Part shown: positions 1 to 5,418 of the stretch, in pieces
Layout: the number at the start of each line of letters is the position of its first letter
Position numbering within the stretch: the stretch's first letter is position 1
Origin: Paludibacteraceae bacterium
GTDB taxonomy: Bacteria > Bacteroidota > Bacteroidia > Bacteroidales > Paludibacteraceae
DNA length: 5,423 nt
Assembly (NCBI GenBank): GCA_017646225.1
Contig: JAGCMZ010000245.1
Span: forward strand, 1 to 5,423
Direction: 5' to 3'
Made by a program: the position numbers and the translations under genes
The notes under the pieces: model-generated
What the model saw: only the letters and a program-made list of their open reading frames with translations
Database searches by the model: none
Told to the model about the DNA's origin: nothing

Positions 1-40
1 CTATTAAGAAACAAAATATAGGGATGTTGGAATAAAACAC

Positions 41-48
41 TACATTTG
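41..48 (+). promoter_or_regulatory. Bacteroidota-type -7 box (TACATTTG) for the lipoprotein gene
   Basis: TACATTTG matches the Bacteroidota -7 consensus TAnnTTTG exactly and lies 28 bp before the ATG at 77, a sensible leader distance. No clear -33 TTTG is seen 19-22 bp further upstream, so only half of the promoter is supported. The leader between the box and the start is A-rich, as is usual where Shine-Dalgarno sequences are not used. Confidence 0.5.
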
Positions 49-76
49 GACCATCAAAAAACAAAATACAAAAGAT

Positions 77-751
77 ATGAAAAAGAATTTTTTTGCTTTT
101 TTGCTTGTAGCCGTATCGTTAGTAGGTTGCAGAAGCTATAGCGCTTTGGAAACAACTCCAACTACTCAACTTCCAGGTAAATTACCCGCAATGGAGGTGG
201 TTTTGGACGAACAAAGTTTTGCTACTGTTGCAGGATACGAAAATCACGAAAGCACGGGTGTGGCAATTACTCCAGGATGGGGGTATTATTCAACCGTTGC
301 CCTTACAGAATCATCTACCCGTTCGTATGCCAGTGCCGATTTGAATAACATCAAATCGTTGTATTTGGCCAATATGTACAACAACCTTATTACCAAAATA
401 GGCGAGAAAAGAGGCACTGTAGTATGTAGATTGGTATCGGGTAAAGATAAACCCAACTATGGTTTTACCGTGTTAAGTGGATTTACCTTGTGTATACCTA
501 ACCTATTTGGTATGCCATTTGCCTCTAATTCCACTACCATGTTGGTAGAGTTAGACTTTTTAGATGCCAACAACAATGTAGTAGCTACTTATCAATCCAG
601 AGAACACAAAGTAAAAAAATACGCAGCTATGTATTGGGGCTACGACGATCCATCGGAAGTTACCATAGCAGAGACCTTTAAGCTTTGCTTGGAAGACATT
701 AACGCTCAAATCAAAAGCGATTATGCGCAGCTAAGCGCCTTGTTTCAATAA
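77..751 (+). CDS. Putative lipoprotein of unknown function
   Basis: This 224-residue protein starts with a typical lipoprotein signal: two lysines, a hydrophobic core (residues 5-16) and a lipobox LVGC with the acylated cysteine at residue 18. It should therefore be exported by Sec, cut by signal peptidase II and anchored by lipid. The residues after Cys18 (RSYSALETTP) lack the acidic cluster of a Bacteroides surface-export signal, so a periplasm-facing location is the simpler inference. The mature part has a strongly hydrophobic stretch at about 128-149 (from YGF to FAS, with CIPNLFGMP inside). It is followed by a beta-rich segment (MLVELDFLDANNNVVATY, 155-172) and a C-terminal helix (about 195-222). 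I do not recognise the family. The gene stands alone, with a -7 box upstream and a terminator 35 bp after its stop. The start is supported because it places the signal peptide exactly at the N-terminus. Confidence 0.85.
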   Translation: MKKNFFAFLLVAVSLVGCRSYSALETTPTTQLPGKLPAMEVVLDEQSFATVAGYENHESTGVAITPGWGYYSTVALTESSTRSYASADLNNIKSLYLANMYNNLITKIGEKRGTVVCRLVSGKDKPNYGFTVLSGFTLCIPNLFGMPFASNSTTMLVELDFLDANNNVVATYQSREHKVKKYAAMYWGYDDPSEVTIAETFKLCLEDINAQIKSDYAQLSALFQ

Positions 752-780
752 ATGAGCACGTAATCAACGGATATTATACG

Positions 781-812
781 AAAAAAGGACAACCATTCGG
801 TTGTCCTTTTTT
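781..812. terminator. Bidirectional rho-independent terminator
   Basis: A perfect 8 bp stem (GGACAACC 787-794 with GGTTGTCC 799-806) closes a 4-base loop (ATTC). It is flanked by A6 (781-786) and T6 (807-812), so it reads as an intrinsic terminator on both strands. It serves the lipoprotein gene on the plus strand (stop at 751) and the tRNA on the minus strand, whose 3' end is at 815. Confidence 0.9.
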
Positions 813-814
813 CG

Positions 815-887
815 AGCCTCTCATGGGACTCGAACCCACGACCTACTCATTACGAATGAGTTGCTCTACCAACTGAGCTAAAGAGGC
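815..887 (-). tRNA. tRNA-Thr (anticodon CGT)
   Basis: Read on the minus strand, the 73 bases fold into a full cloverleaf. The acceptor arm GCCTCTT pairs with GAGAGGC with one terminal U-G pair. The D arm is GCTC/GAGC around AGTTGGTA, the anticodon stem is ACTCA/TGAGT, the variable loop is AGGTC, and the T arm is GTGGG-TTCGAGT-CCCAT with one G-U pair. The anticodon loop TTCGTAA gives CGT, which reads the threonine codon ACG. The anticodon arm and variable loop resemble the E. coli tRNA-Thr(CGU). The discriminator base is U, and no CCA is encoded (TCGA follows), so CCA must be added enzymatically. It has its own promoter (box at 907-914) and shares the terminator at 787-806. Confidence 0.96.
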
Positions 888-903
888 GTTTATTACAAAA
901 CGG

Positions 904-970
904 TTGCAAAAATAGCGAATTTTTCGCAGAAAACAACAAAAATGTATGCCTTTGCGGTACATTTTTGCAA
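904..970. repeat. Two overlapping inverted repeats in the divergent tRNA / winged-helix promoter region
   Basis: TTGCAAAAAT (904-913) is repeated inverted and perfect as ATTTTTGCAA (961-970). Within it, AAAAATGTA (938-946) and TACATTTTT (958-966) form a second perfect inverted pair around an 11-base loop. The two pairs share the bases at 961-966, so they cannot both form as hairpins at once. The left arm of the outer pair overlaps the tRNA -7 box. Besides these and the two promoters, the 170 bp between the tRNA and the next gene shows no coding sequence. Confidence 0.45.
907..942 (-). promoter_or_regulatory. Promoter of the tRNA-Thr gene
   Basis: On the minus strand, TATTTTTG (914 to 907) matches TAnnTTTG and continues as CAACC. 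An upstream TTTTTGTTG (942 to 934) supplies the -33 element; its last TTG is 19 bp from the -7 box, the spacing expected for the Bacteroidota primary sigma factor. The box lies 19 bp before the mature tRNA 5' end, leaving a short leader for RNase P to remove. This is the best-formed promoter in the window. Confidence 0.6.
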
Positions 971-1009
971 ATTGCCTAATATACAAGGTGATAAATTCAG
1001 AATAAAGAT

Positions 1010-1017
1010 TACTTTTG
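1010..1017 (+). promoter_or_regulatory. Bacteroidota-type -7 box (TACTTTTG) for the winged-helix gene
   Basis: TACTTTTG fits TAnnTTTG and continues as CAGC. It lies 40 bp before the ATG at 1058. No convincing -33 TTTG is seen at the expected distance. The leader ends in seven A residues, ACCTAATCCCTAAAAAAATG, a typical A-rich start context for well-expressed Bacteroidota genes. Confidence 0.55.
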
Positions 1018-1057
1018 CAGCGAATTAATAGAATATCATAACCTAATCCCTAAAAAA

Positions 1058-1258
1058 ATGGTAGAAAAAGTTGGCAAAAACGCCGGTTTAATCTGGAATG
1101 CATTGAACAATGCTGGTAAAGCTCTAGAAGCTAAAGAAATCAAAAAAGCAACTAAATTAACAGACAAAGACTTGTATGCTGCTTTTGGTTGGTTGTTGCG
1201 CGAAGACAAAATCAACATGGTAGAAGAAGGTAAAGAAGTGTTTGTTAACCTTATCTAA
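1058..1258 (+). CDS. Small winged helix-turn-helix protein (DUF2582 family)
   Basis: The 66-residue protein is a single compact winged-helix domain. Helix 1 is NAGLIWNALNNAG (residues 8-20). Helix 2 is ALEAKEIKKATK (22-33). The recognition-type helix is DKDLYAAFGWLLRED (37-51). A short beta wing KINMVEEGKEVFVNLI (51-66) ends the chain. The length and the pattern IWxALxxxG...L...T.L....LYxAxGWLxREdKI match the DUF2582 (PF10771) family, common in Bacteroidota. DNA or RNA binding is inferred from the fold; no target is known to me. It is monocistronic, with its own -7 box and a terminator 8 bp after the stop, which fits an independently and perhaps abundantly expressed small protein. A 60-residue open frame on the opposite strand is a shadow. 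Confidence 0.92.
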   Translation: MVEKVGKNAGLIWNALNNAGKALEAKEIKKATKLTDKDLYAAFGWLLREDKINMVEEGKEVFVNLI

Positions 1259-1266
1259 TAAAAAAG

Positions 1267-1290
1267 AACGGCCAATCGGTCGTTTTTTTT
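1267..1290 (+). terminator. Rho-independent terminator of the winged-helix gene
   Basis: A 7 bp stem (AACGGCC 1267-1273 with GGTCGTT 1278-1284, one G-U pair) has a 4-base loop AATC and runs into T8 (1283-1290). It starts 8 bp after the stop codon. An A-run precedes the stem, so weak function on the other strand is possible. Confidence 0.85.
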
Positions 1291-1314
1291 GTTTAAGATA
1301 TCTTCTAACAATAT

Positions 1315-1343
1315 AAAAGGCTGACTCGTTGAGTCAGCCTTTT
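1315..1343 (-). terminator. Terminator of the phoH-DUF4105 transcript
   Basis: A perfect 9 bp stem (GGCTGACTC 1319-1327 with GAGTCAGCC 1331-1339) has a 3-base loop and is flanked by A4 and T4. On the minus strand it lies about 15 bp past the DUF4105 stop and runs into TTTTATAT, so it should end that transcript. It is symmetrical and can also back up the plus-strand terminator at 1267-1290. Confidence 0.82.
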
Positions 1344-1358
1344 GTTGTTATTGCCTGA

Positions 1359-2582
1359 TTAGATATGTGTATTTCTGCTTTCGTGCCTTTCTTTAATAGC
1401 AGAGAAACGCAAGTACGAGCGTAGCAGCAAGGTTAGAACCCATGGCAATACCGCCGTATTAAAGGTTTGAGGCAATATAGGCATTAAGATGATAAAGGCT
1501 AACCACATAATAGTGGTTGTGGCATAATACAAACCGTTTAGTTTCTTAACAAAGGGGAAAATACATGCCAACAACGGGAACAGGGTAAGTGGGTTCATCC
1601 ATATAATGTTGTAATTCTCGTTGGTAAAGGGATGTTGCGAAAACAAAATTAAGAACAGAATGATGCAACCGCCCAAACCGTTTAGGGTGTTGAATACAAC
1701 GTCGGCAATTTCCAAATATTTCTTCTTTTTCTTATCGCGCAAATAAAAAGAAGCGAACAAGGTTAATAGCAACAAAACGTAGGCGCACAAGGTAGGTGTA
1801 AACCATGCTGTAGAATCTTCGCGGGTTTTGGGTACAAGCAAACTGGTTTGTAACGCCAAAGGTTGTGCGATGGAATCGGTTGTTATCCTAGAAGATGCGT
1901 ACGAATTGCCCAAAATTTCGGGCAAAAAGAACATTTCGCGTTGAGTAGCAGTCATGTCAGCATCTCTGCCCAAACAAATATCAAAGCCTAATTGCGACCA
2001 GGTAGCATTCTCGGTATACAACATAAGGGCTTCTCTAAACGTGTAGTTTTCTACGTGTGTAGGATAGGATATTCTGTTTTCTACCGACATTTCAATCATG
2101 TCGCGAACCCTGGTAGCACAGTTATCGTATATAAAGTTATAACGATACTCCCTATTTTCAGGTTTTAGGTTCTCATCCAACCGATTTAGTAAATCGGTTT
2201 TTTCTTGTGTGGTTAGATTTAGTACGCTTTGCGTTACCGACGATCCTCTTTCTTTGTATCCCTCCAAAAAAGAACGGGTATAGCTAACACCCACCATGTA
2301 GTCGGTTTTACCGCGTACAAATCGGTAAATAAAATTGTCCTGATTAAAATCGAACAATCCGTAATTTACCACAAAGTCGATGTTCGATGTAGGGTCTTCA
2401 ATCCGAATGGCAGTATGGCCAAATAACTCGTATATTTGCTCGCCGGGCGAACAAGTTAGTAACGATATTTGGGTGTTTTCAGGATGAATGGGATAACCTA
2501 CAAGTGTTTCCGCTTGCAGATTACCCACCATACCCAATAGAATGCACGTTAGTACTAAATATGTCTTTTTAAGTAAGTTCAT
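1359..2582 (-). CDS. DUF4105 / Lnb-type membrane protein, candidate lipoprotein N-acyltransferase
   Basis: The 407-residue protein has a Sec signal peptide (cleavage likely after LQA, residue 24), a periplasmic domain (about 25-255) and about five C-terminal membrane segments (roughly 262-281, 296-315, 330-346, 351-370 and 372-390). The periplasmic part has the DUF4105 (PF13387) landmarks: SLLTCSPGEQIYELFGHTAIRI (40-61) with the likely catalytic histidine H56, VNYGLFDF (72-79), and YNFIYDNCATRVRDMI (148-163) with cysteine C155. The family is named after Lnb of Bacteroides, reported to add the N-terminal acyl chain to lipoproteins in bacteria lacking Lnt. That role is inferred here from family membership and the His/Cys pair; other DUF4105 proteins may differ in function. 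A cysteine-protease-like fold with an acyl-enzyme intermediate would fit. The length and domain order look complete. It follows phoH by 22 bp and is probably co-transcribed with it. Confidence 0.85.
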   Translation of the reverse strand: MNLLKKTYLVLTCILLGMVGNLQAETLVGYPIHPENTQISLLTCSPGEQIYELFGHTAIRIEDPTSNIDFVVNYGLFDFNQDNFIYRFVRGKTDYMVGVSYTRSFLEGYKERGSSVTQSVLNLTTQEKTDLLNRLDENLKPENREYRYNFIYDNCATRVRDMIEMSVENRISYPTHVENYTFREALMLYTENATWSQLGFDICLGRDADMTATQREMFFLPEILGNSYASSRITTDSIAQPLALQTSLLVPKTREDSTAWFTPTLCAYVLLLLTLFASFYLRDKKKKKYLEIADVVFNTLNGLGGCIILFLILFSQHPFTNENYNIIWMNPLTLFPLLACIFPFVKKLNGLYYATTTIMWLAFIILMPILPQTFNTAVLPWVLTLLLRSYLRFSAIKERHESRNTHI

Positions 2583-2604
2583 AGCGGGCGCTAAGATACA
2601 ACTT

Positions 2605-3939
2605 TTATAGCAAATTACTTGCTAGTTCCGACAAATAACTGCGTTCGCCCTTAATCAAATTGACGTGTGCAAAAATGGTTTGTCCCTTCATTTTATCGAT
2701 GGTATAAGCCAAACCGTTCGATAGCATATCCAAATAAGGATGGTCAATTTGTTGTACGTCGCCCGTAAATACTACTTTGGTATTTTCGCCAGCACGGGTA
2801 ATGATGGTTTTAATTTCGTGTGGCGTTAGGTTTTGCGCTTCGTCTACAATAATATAAGCGTCCGATAAACTTCTACCTCTAATAAAGGCCAAAGCTTCAA
2901 TTACCAGCTGACCGCTGTGTTGCATGTCGTTAATGGCGTTGATTTCGCGGCTTTCGGCGCTAAACTGATGTTTAATAACGTTCAAGTTATCAAACAAAGG
3001 TTGCATGTAAGGAGCTACTTTCTCTTTTTCGGTACCGGGCAAGAAACCAATGTCTTTGTTGGCCAATGCTACAATTGGACGAGCCAATAGAATTTGTTTG
3101 TAGGTGTTGGCTTTTTCTAGGGCTGCTGCCAATGCCAACAAGGTTTTACCTGTACCTGCTTTACCGGTAATGCACACCAATTTAATATCGTCATCCAGTA
3201 GGGCGTTTAGGGCAAAGGTTTGCTCGGCATTGCGTGGGTCGATGCCGTAGGTACGTTCTTTTTGCACTTTTACCACGCAATCCAATTCGTGGTCGTAGCG
3301 TGCCATAATGCTGTTGCGTTCGCTCTTTAAGATAAAATATTGGTTGGGCAGCAAGTCTTTCTTAAAAGGTAGAACATCTGCACTTACGCCAGCGGCGGTG
3401 CTGTACATTCTGTCAATGATTTCGGCATCGATGCCTTCAAAGGTTTCTTGCTCGCGGTCAAAAATATCTTTGTTGGTAATTTTATCGTTAAAGTAGTCTT
3501 CGGTAAGCAACCCAACAGCGCGTGCTTTCATGCGCAAGTTGATGTCTTTGGTAACCAAAATGGTTTTCATTTTGGGATGCTCGGCTTGTACCGCCTCGGT
3601 AGTGGCCAATATGCGATGGTCTGCGGTACGTTCCATAAACGCATCGGCAATCTTTTTAGACATTTCTTTGGTCAGTACTACGTACAAACGACCCAAGCCT
3701 TCGCCAATTTGAGCGCCTTTTTCAAAGAAATTATCGGTGGTTACAATGGTGTCCATTTCGCGAGCAAACTGTCGGGCATTGTAGTTGATTTCTTCGTTCC
3801 CTTTTTTAAATTTGTCCAACTCTTCCAATACCACAATGGGTATGTAAACATCGTTCTCTTGGAAATTGTAGATACACTTGTAGTCGTGTAAAATGACGTT
3901 GGTGTCCAATACAAAATTCTTTTTCGCTCCCATAGTCAT
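2605..3939 (-). CDS. phoH: PhoH family protein with N-terminal PIN domain (PhoH2/YlaK-like)
   Basis: The 444 residues form two domains. An N-terminal PIN ribonuclease domain (about 6-150) carries the acidic active-site set: D12 in LDTNVIL, E39/E40 in VLEELDKFK, D107 in TADHRIL and D132 in VTKDINLR. The C-terminal PhoH P-loop ATPase (about 235-440) has Walker A GKAGTGKT (259-266), the family stretch RPIVALANKDIGFLPG (287-302), Walker B IIVDEAQN (363-370) and a sensor-like FTGDVQQID (391-399). The same architecture in PhoH2 proteins couples RNA unwinding to cleavage; the cellular role in Bacteroidota is not established. All key residues are present and the length is normal. A second ATG at residue 3 (3931-3933) is an equally good start. 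The gene diverges from folC across 78 bp and leads the DUF4105 gene by 22 bp. Long open frames on the opposite strand (for example 3448-3891) are shadows. Confidence 0.95.
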   Translation of the reverse strand: MTMGAKKNFVLDTNVILHDYKCIYNFQENDVYIPIVVLEELDKFKKGNEEINYNARQFAREMDTIVTTDNFFEKGAQIGEGLGRLYVVLTKEMSKKIADAFMERTADHRILATTEAVQAEHPKMKTILVTKDINLRMKARAVGLLTEDYFNDKITNKDIFDREQETFEGIDAEIIDRMYSTAAGVSADVLPFKKDLLPNQYFILKSERNSIMARYDHELDCVVKVQKERTYGIDPRNAEQTFALNALLDDDIKLVCITGKAGTGKTLLALAAALEKANTYKQILLARPIVALANKDIGFLPGTEKEKVAPYMQPLFDNLNVIKHQFSAESREINAINDMQHSGQLVIEALAFIRGRSLSDAYIIVDEAQNLTPHEIKTIITRAGENTKVVFTGDVQQIDHPYLDMLSNGLAYTIDKMKGQTIFAHVNLIKGERSYLSELASNLL

Positions 3940-3989
3940 GATTTTAAAAGTTTATGTTGGTAAATATAGCAAAAAAATGCAGATTTGTG

Positions 3990-3997
3990 TAATTTTG
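3990..3997 (+). promoter_or_regulatory. Possible -7 box (TAATTTTG) for folC
   Basis: TAATTTTG fits TAnnTTTG and lies 20 bp before the ATG at 4018, giving a very short leader. No -33 element is visible at the right spacing. In the same 78 bp divergent spacer, TATATTTA on the minus strand (3968 to 3961) is a one-mismatch candidate for phoH. Both calls are tentative. Confidence 0.35.
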
Positions 3998-4017
3998 TAA
4001 GGATTTTTAGCGATTTT

Positions 4018-4704
4018 ATGAATTACCAAGAAACTCTTCAATACCTATATGTTAAGACGCCAGCTTTTCAGCATGTAGGCCAGTCTGCATATAAACCAGG
4101 GCTAGATAATGTGGTGGCCTTGTCTAAGGCGTATAACCATCCGCATACCGCTTTTAAAACCATTCATGTGGCAGGAACCAACGGCAAAGGTTCTGTTTCG
4201 CATACATTGGCGGCTATTTTGCAGTCGGCAGGGTACAAGGTAGGTTTGTATACTTCGCCTCATTTGCGCGATTTTTCGGAGCGCATTCGTGTCAATGGTA
4301 AACCCATCGATGCCGATTATGTGGTGCAGTTTGTGGCACAATCGCAAGGCATCATAGAGCAGCTGAATCCTTCTTTTTTTGAGATAACCACCTTGATGGC
4401 GTTTTCGTATTTTAAGGAGCAAGCAGTCGATATTGCAGTTATCGAAGTAGGATTGGGCGGTCGATTGGACAGTACCAACATCATAACGCCCATTTTAAGC
4501 GTCATTACCAATGTTAGTTTTGATCATGTGGCGTTGTTGGGCGATACATTAGAGAAAATTGCCGAAGAAAAGGCGGGAATTATTAAGCCTGGCATTCCCG
4601 TGGTGGTGGGCGAAGCGCCTCAAAACCTTCGTCCTATCTATCTAAGCAAGGGTTCGCCTGTGGTGTTTGCCCAAGACGAAGCCGATAGGAACTTGCCATT
4701 TTAA
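4018..4704 (+). CDS. folC: FolC N-terminal ATPase half, ending at the premature stop
   Basis: These 228 residues are the Mur-ligase-type ATP-binding domain. The P-loop HVAGTNGKGSV (50-60) is followed by GLYTSPHLRDFSERIRVNG (76-94) for substrate binding, the second FolC signature IEVGLGGRLDSTN (142-154), NVSFDH (165-170) with the metal-type histidine H170, and EEKAGIIKPG (183-192), whose K185 corresponds to the usually carbamylated lysine. The start MNYQETLQYLY at 4018 is chosen over an upstream in-frame ATG at 3985, because family members begin with this motif and the extra 11 residues look like leader sequence. Alone, this half lacks the C-terminal domain that closes over ATP and binds the glutamate, so independent activity is unlikely. 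Confidence 0.8.
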   Translation: MNYQETLQYLYVKTPAFQHVGQSAYKPGLDNVVALSKAYNHPHTAFKTIHVAGTNGKGSVSHTLAAILQSAGYKVGLYTSPHLRDFSERIRVNGKPIDADYVVQFVAQSQGIIEQLNPSFFEITTLMAFSYFKEQAVDIAVIEVGLGGRLDSTNIITPILSVITNVSFDHVALLGDTLEKIAEEKAGIIKPGIPVVVGEAPQNLRPIYLSKGSPVVFAQDEADRNLPF

Positions 4705-5220
4705 TTGCAGGGCGATTGCCAGCGTTTCAATAAGAAAACCATTTTGGCAGCGGTGCGCTTGTTGCAGCAAAAAATGCCCATTTCATCGGACGCTATTGCC
4801 CATGGTTTGATGCAAGTGGTGGCTTTAACGGGTTTGCAGGGAAGATGGCAACAATTGGGCGAAAAACCGCTTATTATAGCCGATACCGGGCATAACGAGG
4901 CGGGCATTCGATTGATTGTACAACAATTGAGCCGACTTTCGTACCAAACGTTGCGCATGGTAATAGGGGTGGTAAACGATAAGGATGTCAAGACGATGCT
5001 TTCGTTGCTTCCTAAGCAAGCAACCTACTACTTTACCAATGCCAATATACCCCGTGCGTTGCCTGCTAACGAGTTGCAAGCATTGGCCAAAAACTACGAT
5101 TTAATCGGAAAAAGTTACCCCTCTGTGCAAGAAGCACTGAATGCTGCCAAAAACGATGCATCGACCAATGATGTTATCTTTGTAGGCGGCAGCAACTTTA
5201 TCGTCGCCGAAGTCGTATAG
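4705..5220 (+). CDS. folC: FolC C-terminal half, downstream of the stop
   Basis: The 171 codons encode the complete Rossmann-like C-terminal Mur ligase domain. LQGDCQRFNKKT (1-12) is the hinge motif. LTGLQGRWQ (41-49) follows, then ADTGHNEAG (59-67), the Bacteroidota form of the DGAHN motif, MVIGVVNDKD (85-94) and the terminal GGSNFIVAE (161-169). The first codon is a TTG directly after the TAA, so it could in theory serve as a restart codon (TAATTG). Later candidates are GTG at 4753 and ATG at 4774, which would cut into the domain. No ribosome-binding signal is visible, and without restart or readthrough this part is not made. All motifs are intact, with no further stops. Confidence 0.72.
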   Translation: MQGDCQRFNKKTILAAVRLLQQKMPISSDAIAHGLMQVVALTGLQGRWQQLGEKPLIIADTGHNEAGIRLIVQQLSRLSYQTLRMVIGVVNDKDVKTMLSLLPKQATYYFTNANIPRALPANELQALAKNYDLIGKSYPSVQEALNAAKNDASTNDVIFVGGSNFIVAEVV

Positions 5221-5233
5221 TTGATTTATCGTT

Positions 5234-5402
5234 GTTTAGGCGATTCAATGCTCGGCAAACGCTCCCGGTCGGGATTTACACATACAAAAACTACAAAATG
5301 TGAACTCGCTTCGCTCAAACAACACATTTTGCTTAACGTTTTTGCACATATAAATCTATTTCCGACCTCCGCGAACGGCACTCGCATTTGAATCGCCTAA
5401 AC
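5234..5402. repeat. Long imperfect inverted repeat, palindromic MITE/REP-like element
   Basis: Starting 13 bp after the folC frame, about 169 bp fold back on themselves. The outer arms GTTTAGGCGATTCAA (5234-5248) and TTGAATCGCCTAAAC (5388-5402) are perfect over 15 bp. Inside them, the halves pair imperfectly: GGTCGG (5267-5272) with CCGACC (5362-5367), GATTTA with TAAATC, and CAAAAAC (5285-5291) with GTTTTTG (5338-5344). The inner stem CAAAATGTG (5294-5302) and CACATTTTG (5323-5331) closes a 20-base loop containing CTCGCTTCGCTC. There is no open reading frame of note. The form suggests a non-autonomous palindromic intergenic repeat, or a strong 3' structure for folC; copy number cannot be judged here. 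Confidence 0.75.
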
Positions 5403-5418
5403 GACTAAACGCCTAAAC
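5395..5418 (+). repeat. Three 8 bp tandem units (GCCTAAAC)
   Basis: GCCTAAAC, GACTAAAC and GCCTAAAC follow each other without gaps, with one mismatch in the middle unit. The first unit is the end of the outer arm of the long inverted repeat, so the array seems to have grown from the element's edge. The window ends 5 bp later. Confidence 0.7.

Larger units (their letters stand above)
4018..5220 (+). pseudogene. folC: folC (folylpolyglutamate/dihydrofolate synthase) interrupted by an in-frame TAA
   Basis: The two open frames 4018-4704 and 4705-5220 are in the same frame and together spell one FolC of about 400 codons, near the usual length. They are split by a TAA at 4702-4704. FolC adds glutamates to folates and, in bifunctional forms, joins glutamate to dihydropteroate; it belongs to the Mur ligase superfamily. 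Because the frame is the same on both sides, one indel cannot explain the break. A substitution, a small in-frame deletion or a sequence error could. The stop sits just before LQGDCQRFNKKT, where relatives carry an acidic residue (D/E-L-x-G-x-Y/C-Q-x-x-N); GAA to TAA would be a single G-to-T change. The linker from VVFAQDE to LQGD also looks short for the family. No other decay is seen, so the interruption is recent, tolerated or artefactual. Confidence 0.75.

Noticed and set aside
915..927. Short hairpin GCGAA-TTT-TTCGC between the -33 and -7 boxes of the tRNA promoter
   Set aside because: Only five base pairs with a three-base loop in A/T-rich DNA; expected by chance and not clearly a regulatory site.
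3448..3891. 147-codon open frame on the plus strand opposite phoH
   Set aside because: It lies wholly antisense to the conserved PIN domain, has no promoter or homology-like motifs, and is best explained as a codon-bias shadow.
3985..4017. Upstream in-frame ATG giving an 11-residue N-terminal extension of FolC
   Set aside because: The extension overlaps the likely -7 box, and FolC relatives start at the MNYQETLQYLY motif (4018).
4102..4422. 106-codon open frame on the minus strand opposite folC, with others at 4317-4511, 4701-4991 and 4825-5079
   Set aside because: All overlap conserved FolC motifs in antisense and show low-complexity, basic or cysteine-rich translations typical of shadows.
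4702..4704. Recoding of TAA as a sense codon (alternative genetic code)
   Set aside because: The DUF2582 gene and phoH end with TAA at their normal ends, and no other internal TAA is seen in any gene, so a genome-wide reassignment is not supported.
5395..5418. CRISPR array or telomere-like repeat
   Set aside because: Units are 8 bp with no spacers, and only three are present; the first belongs to the palindrome arm.
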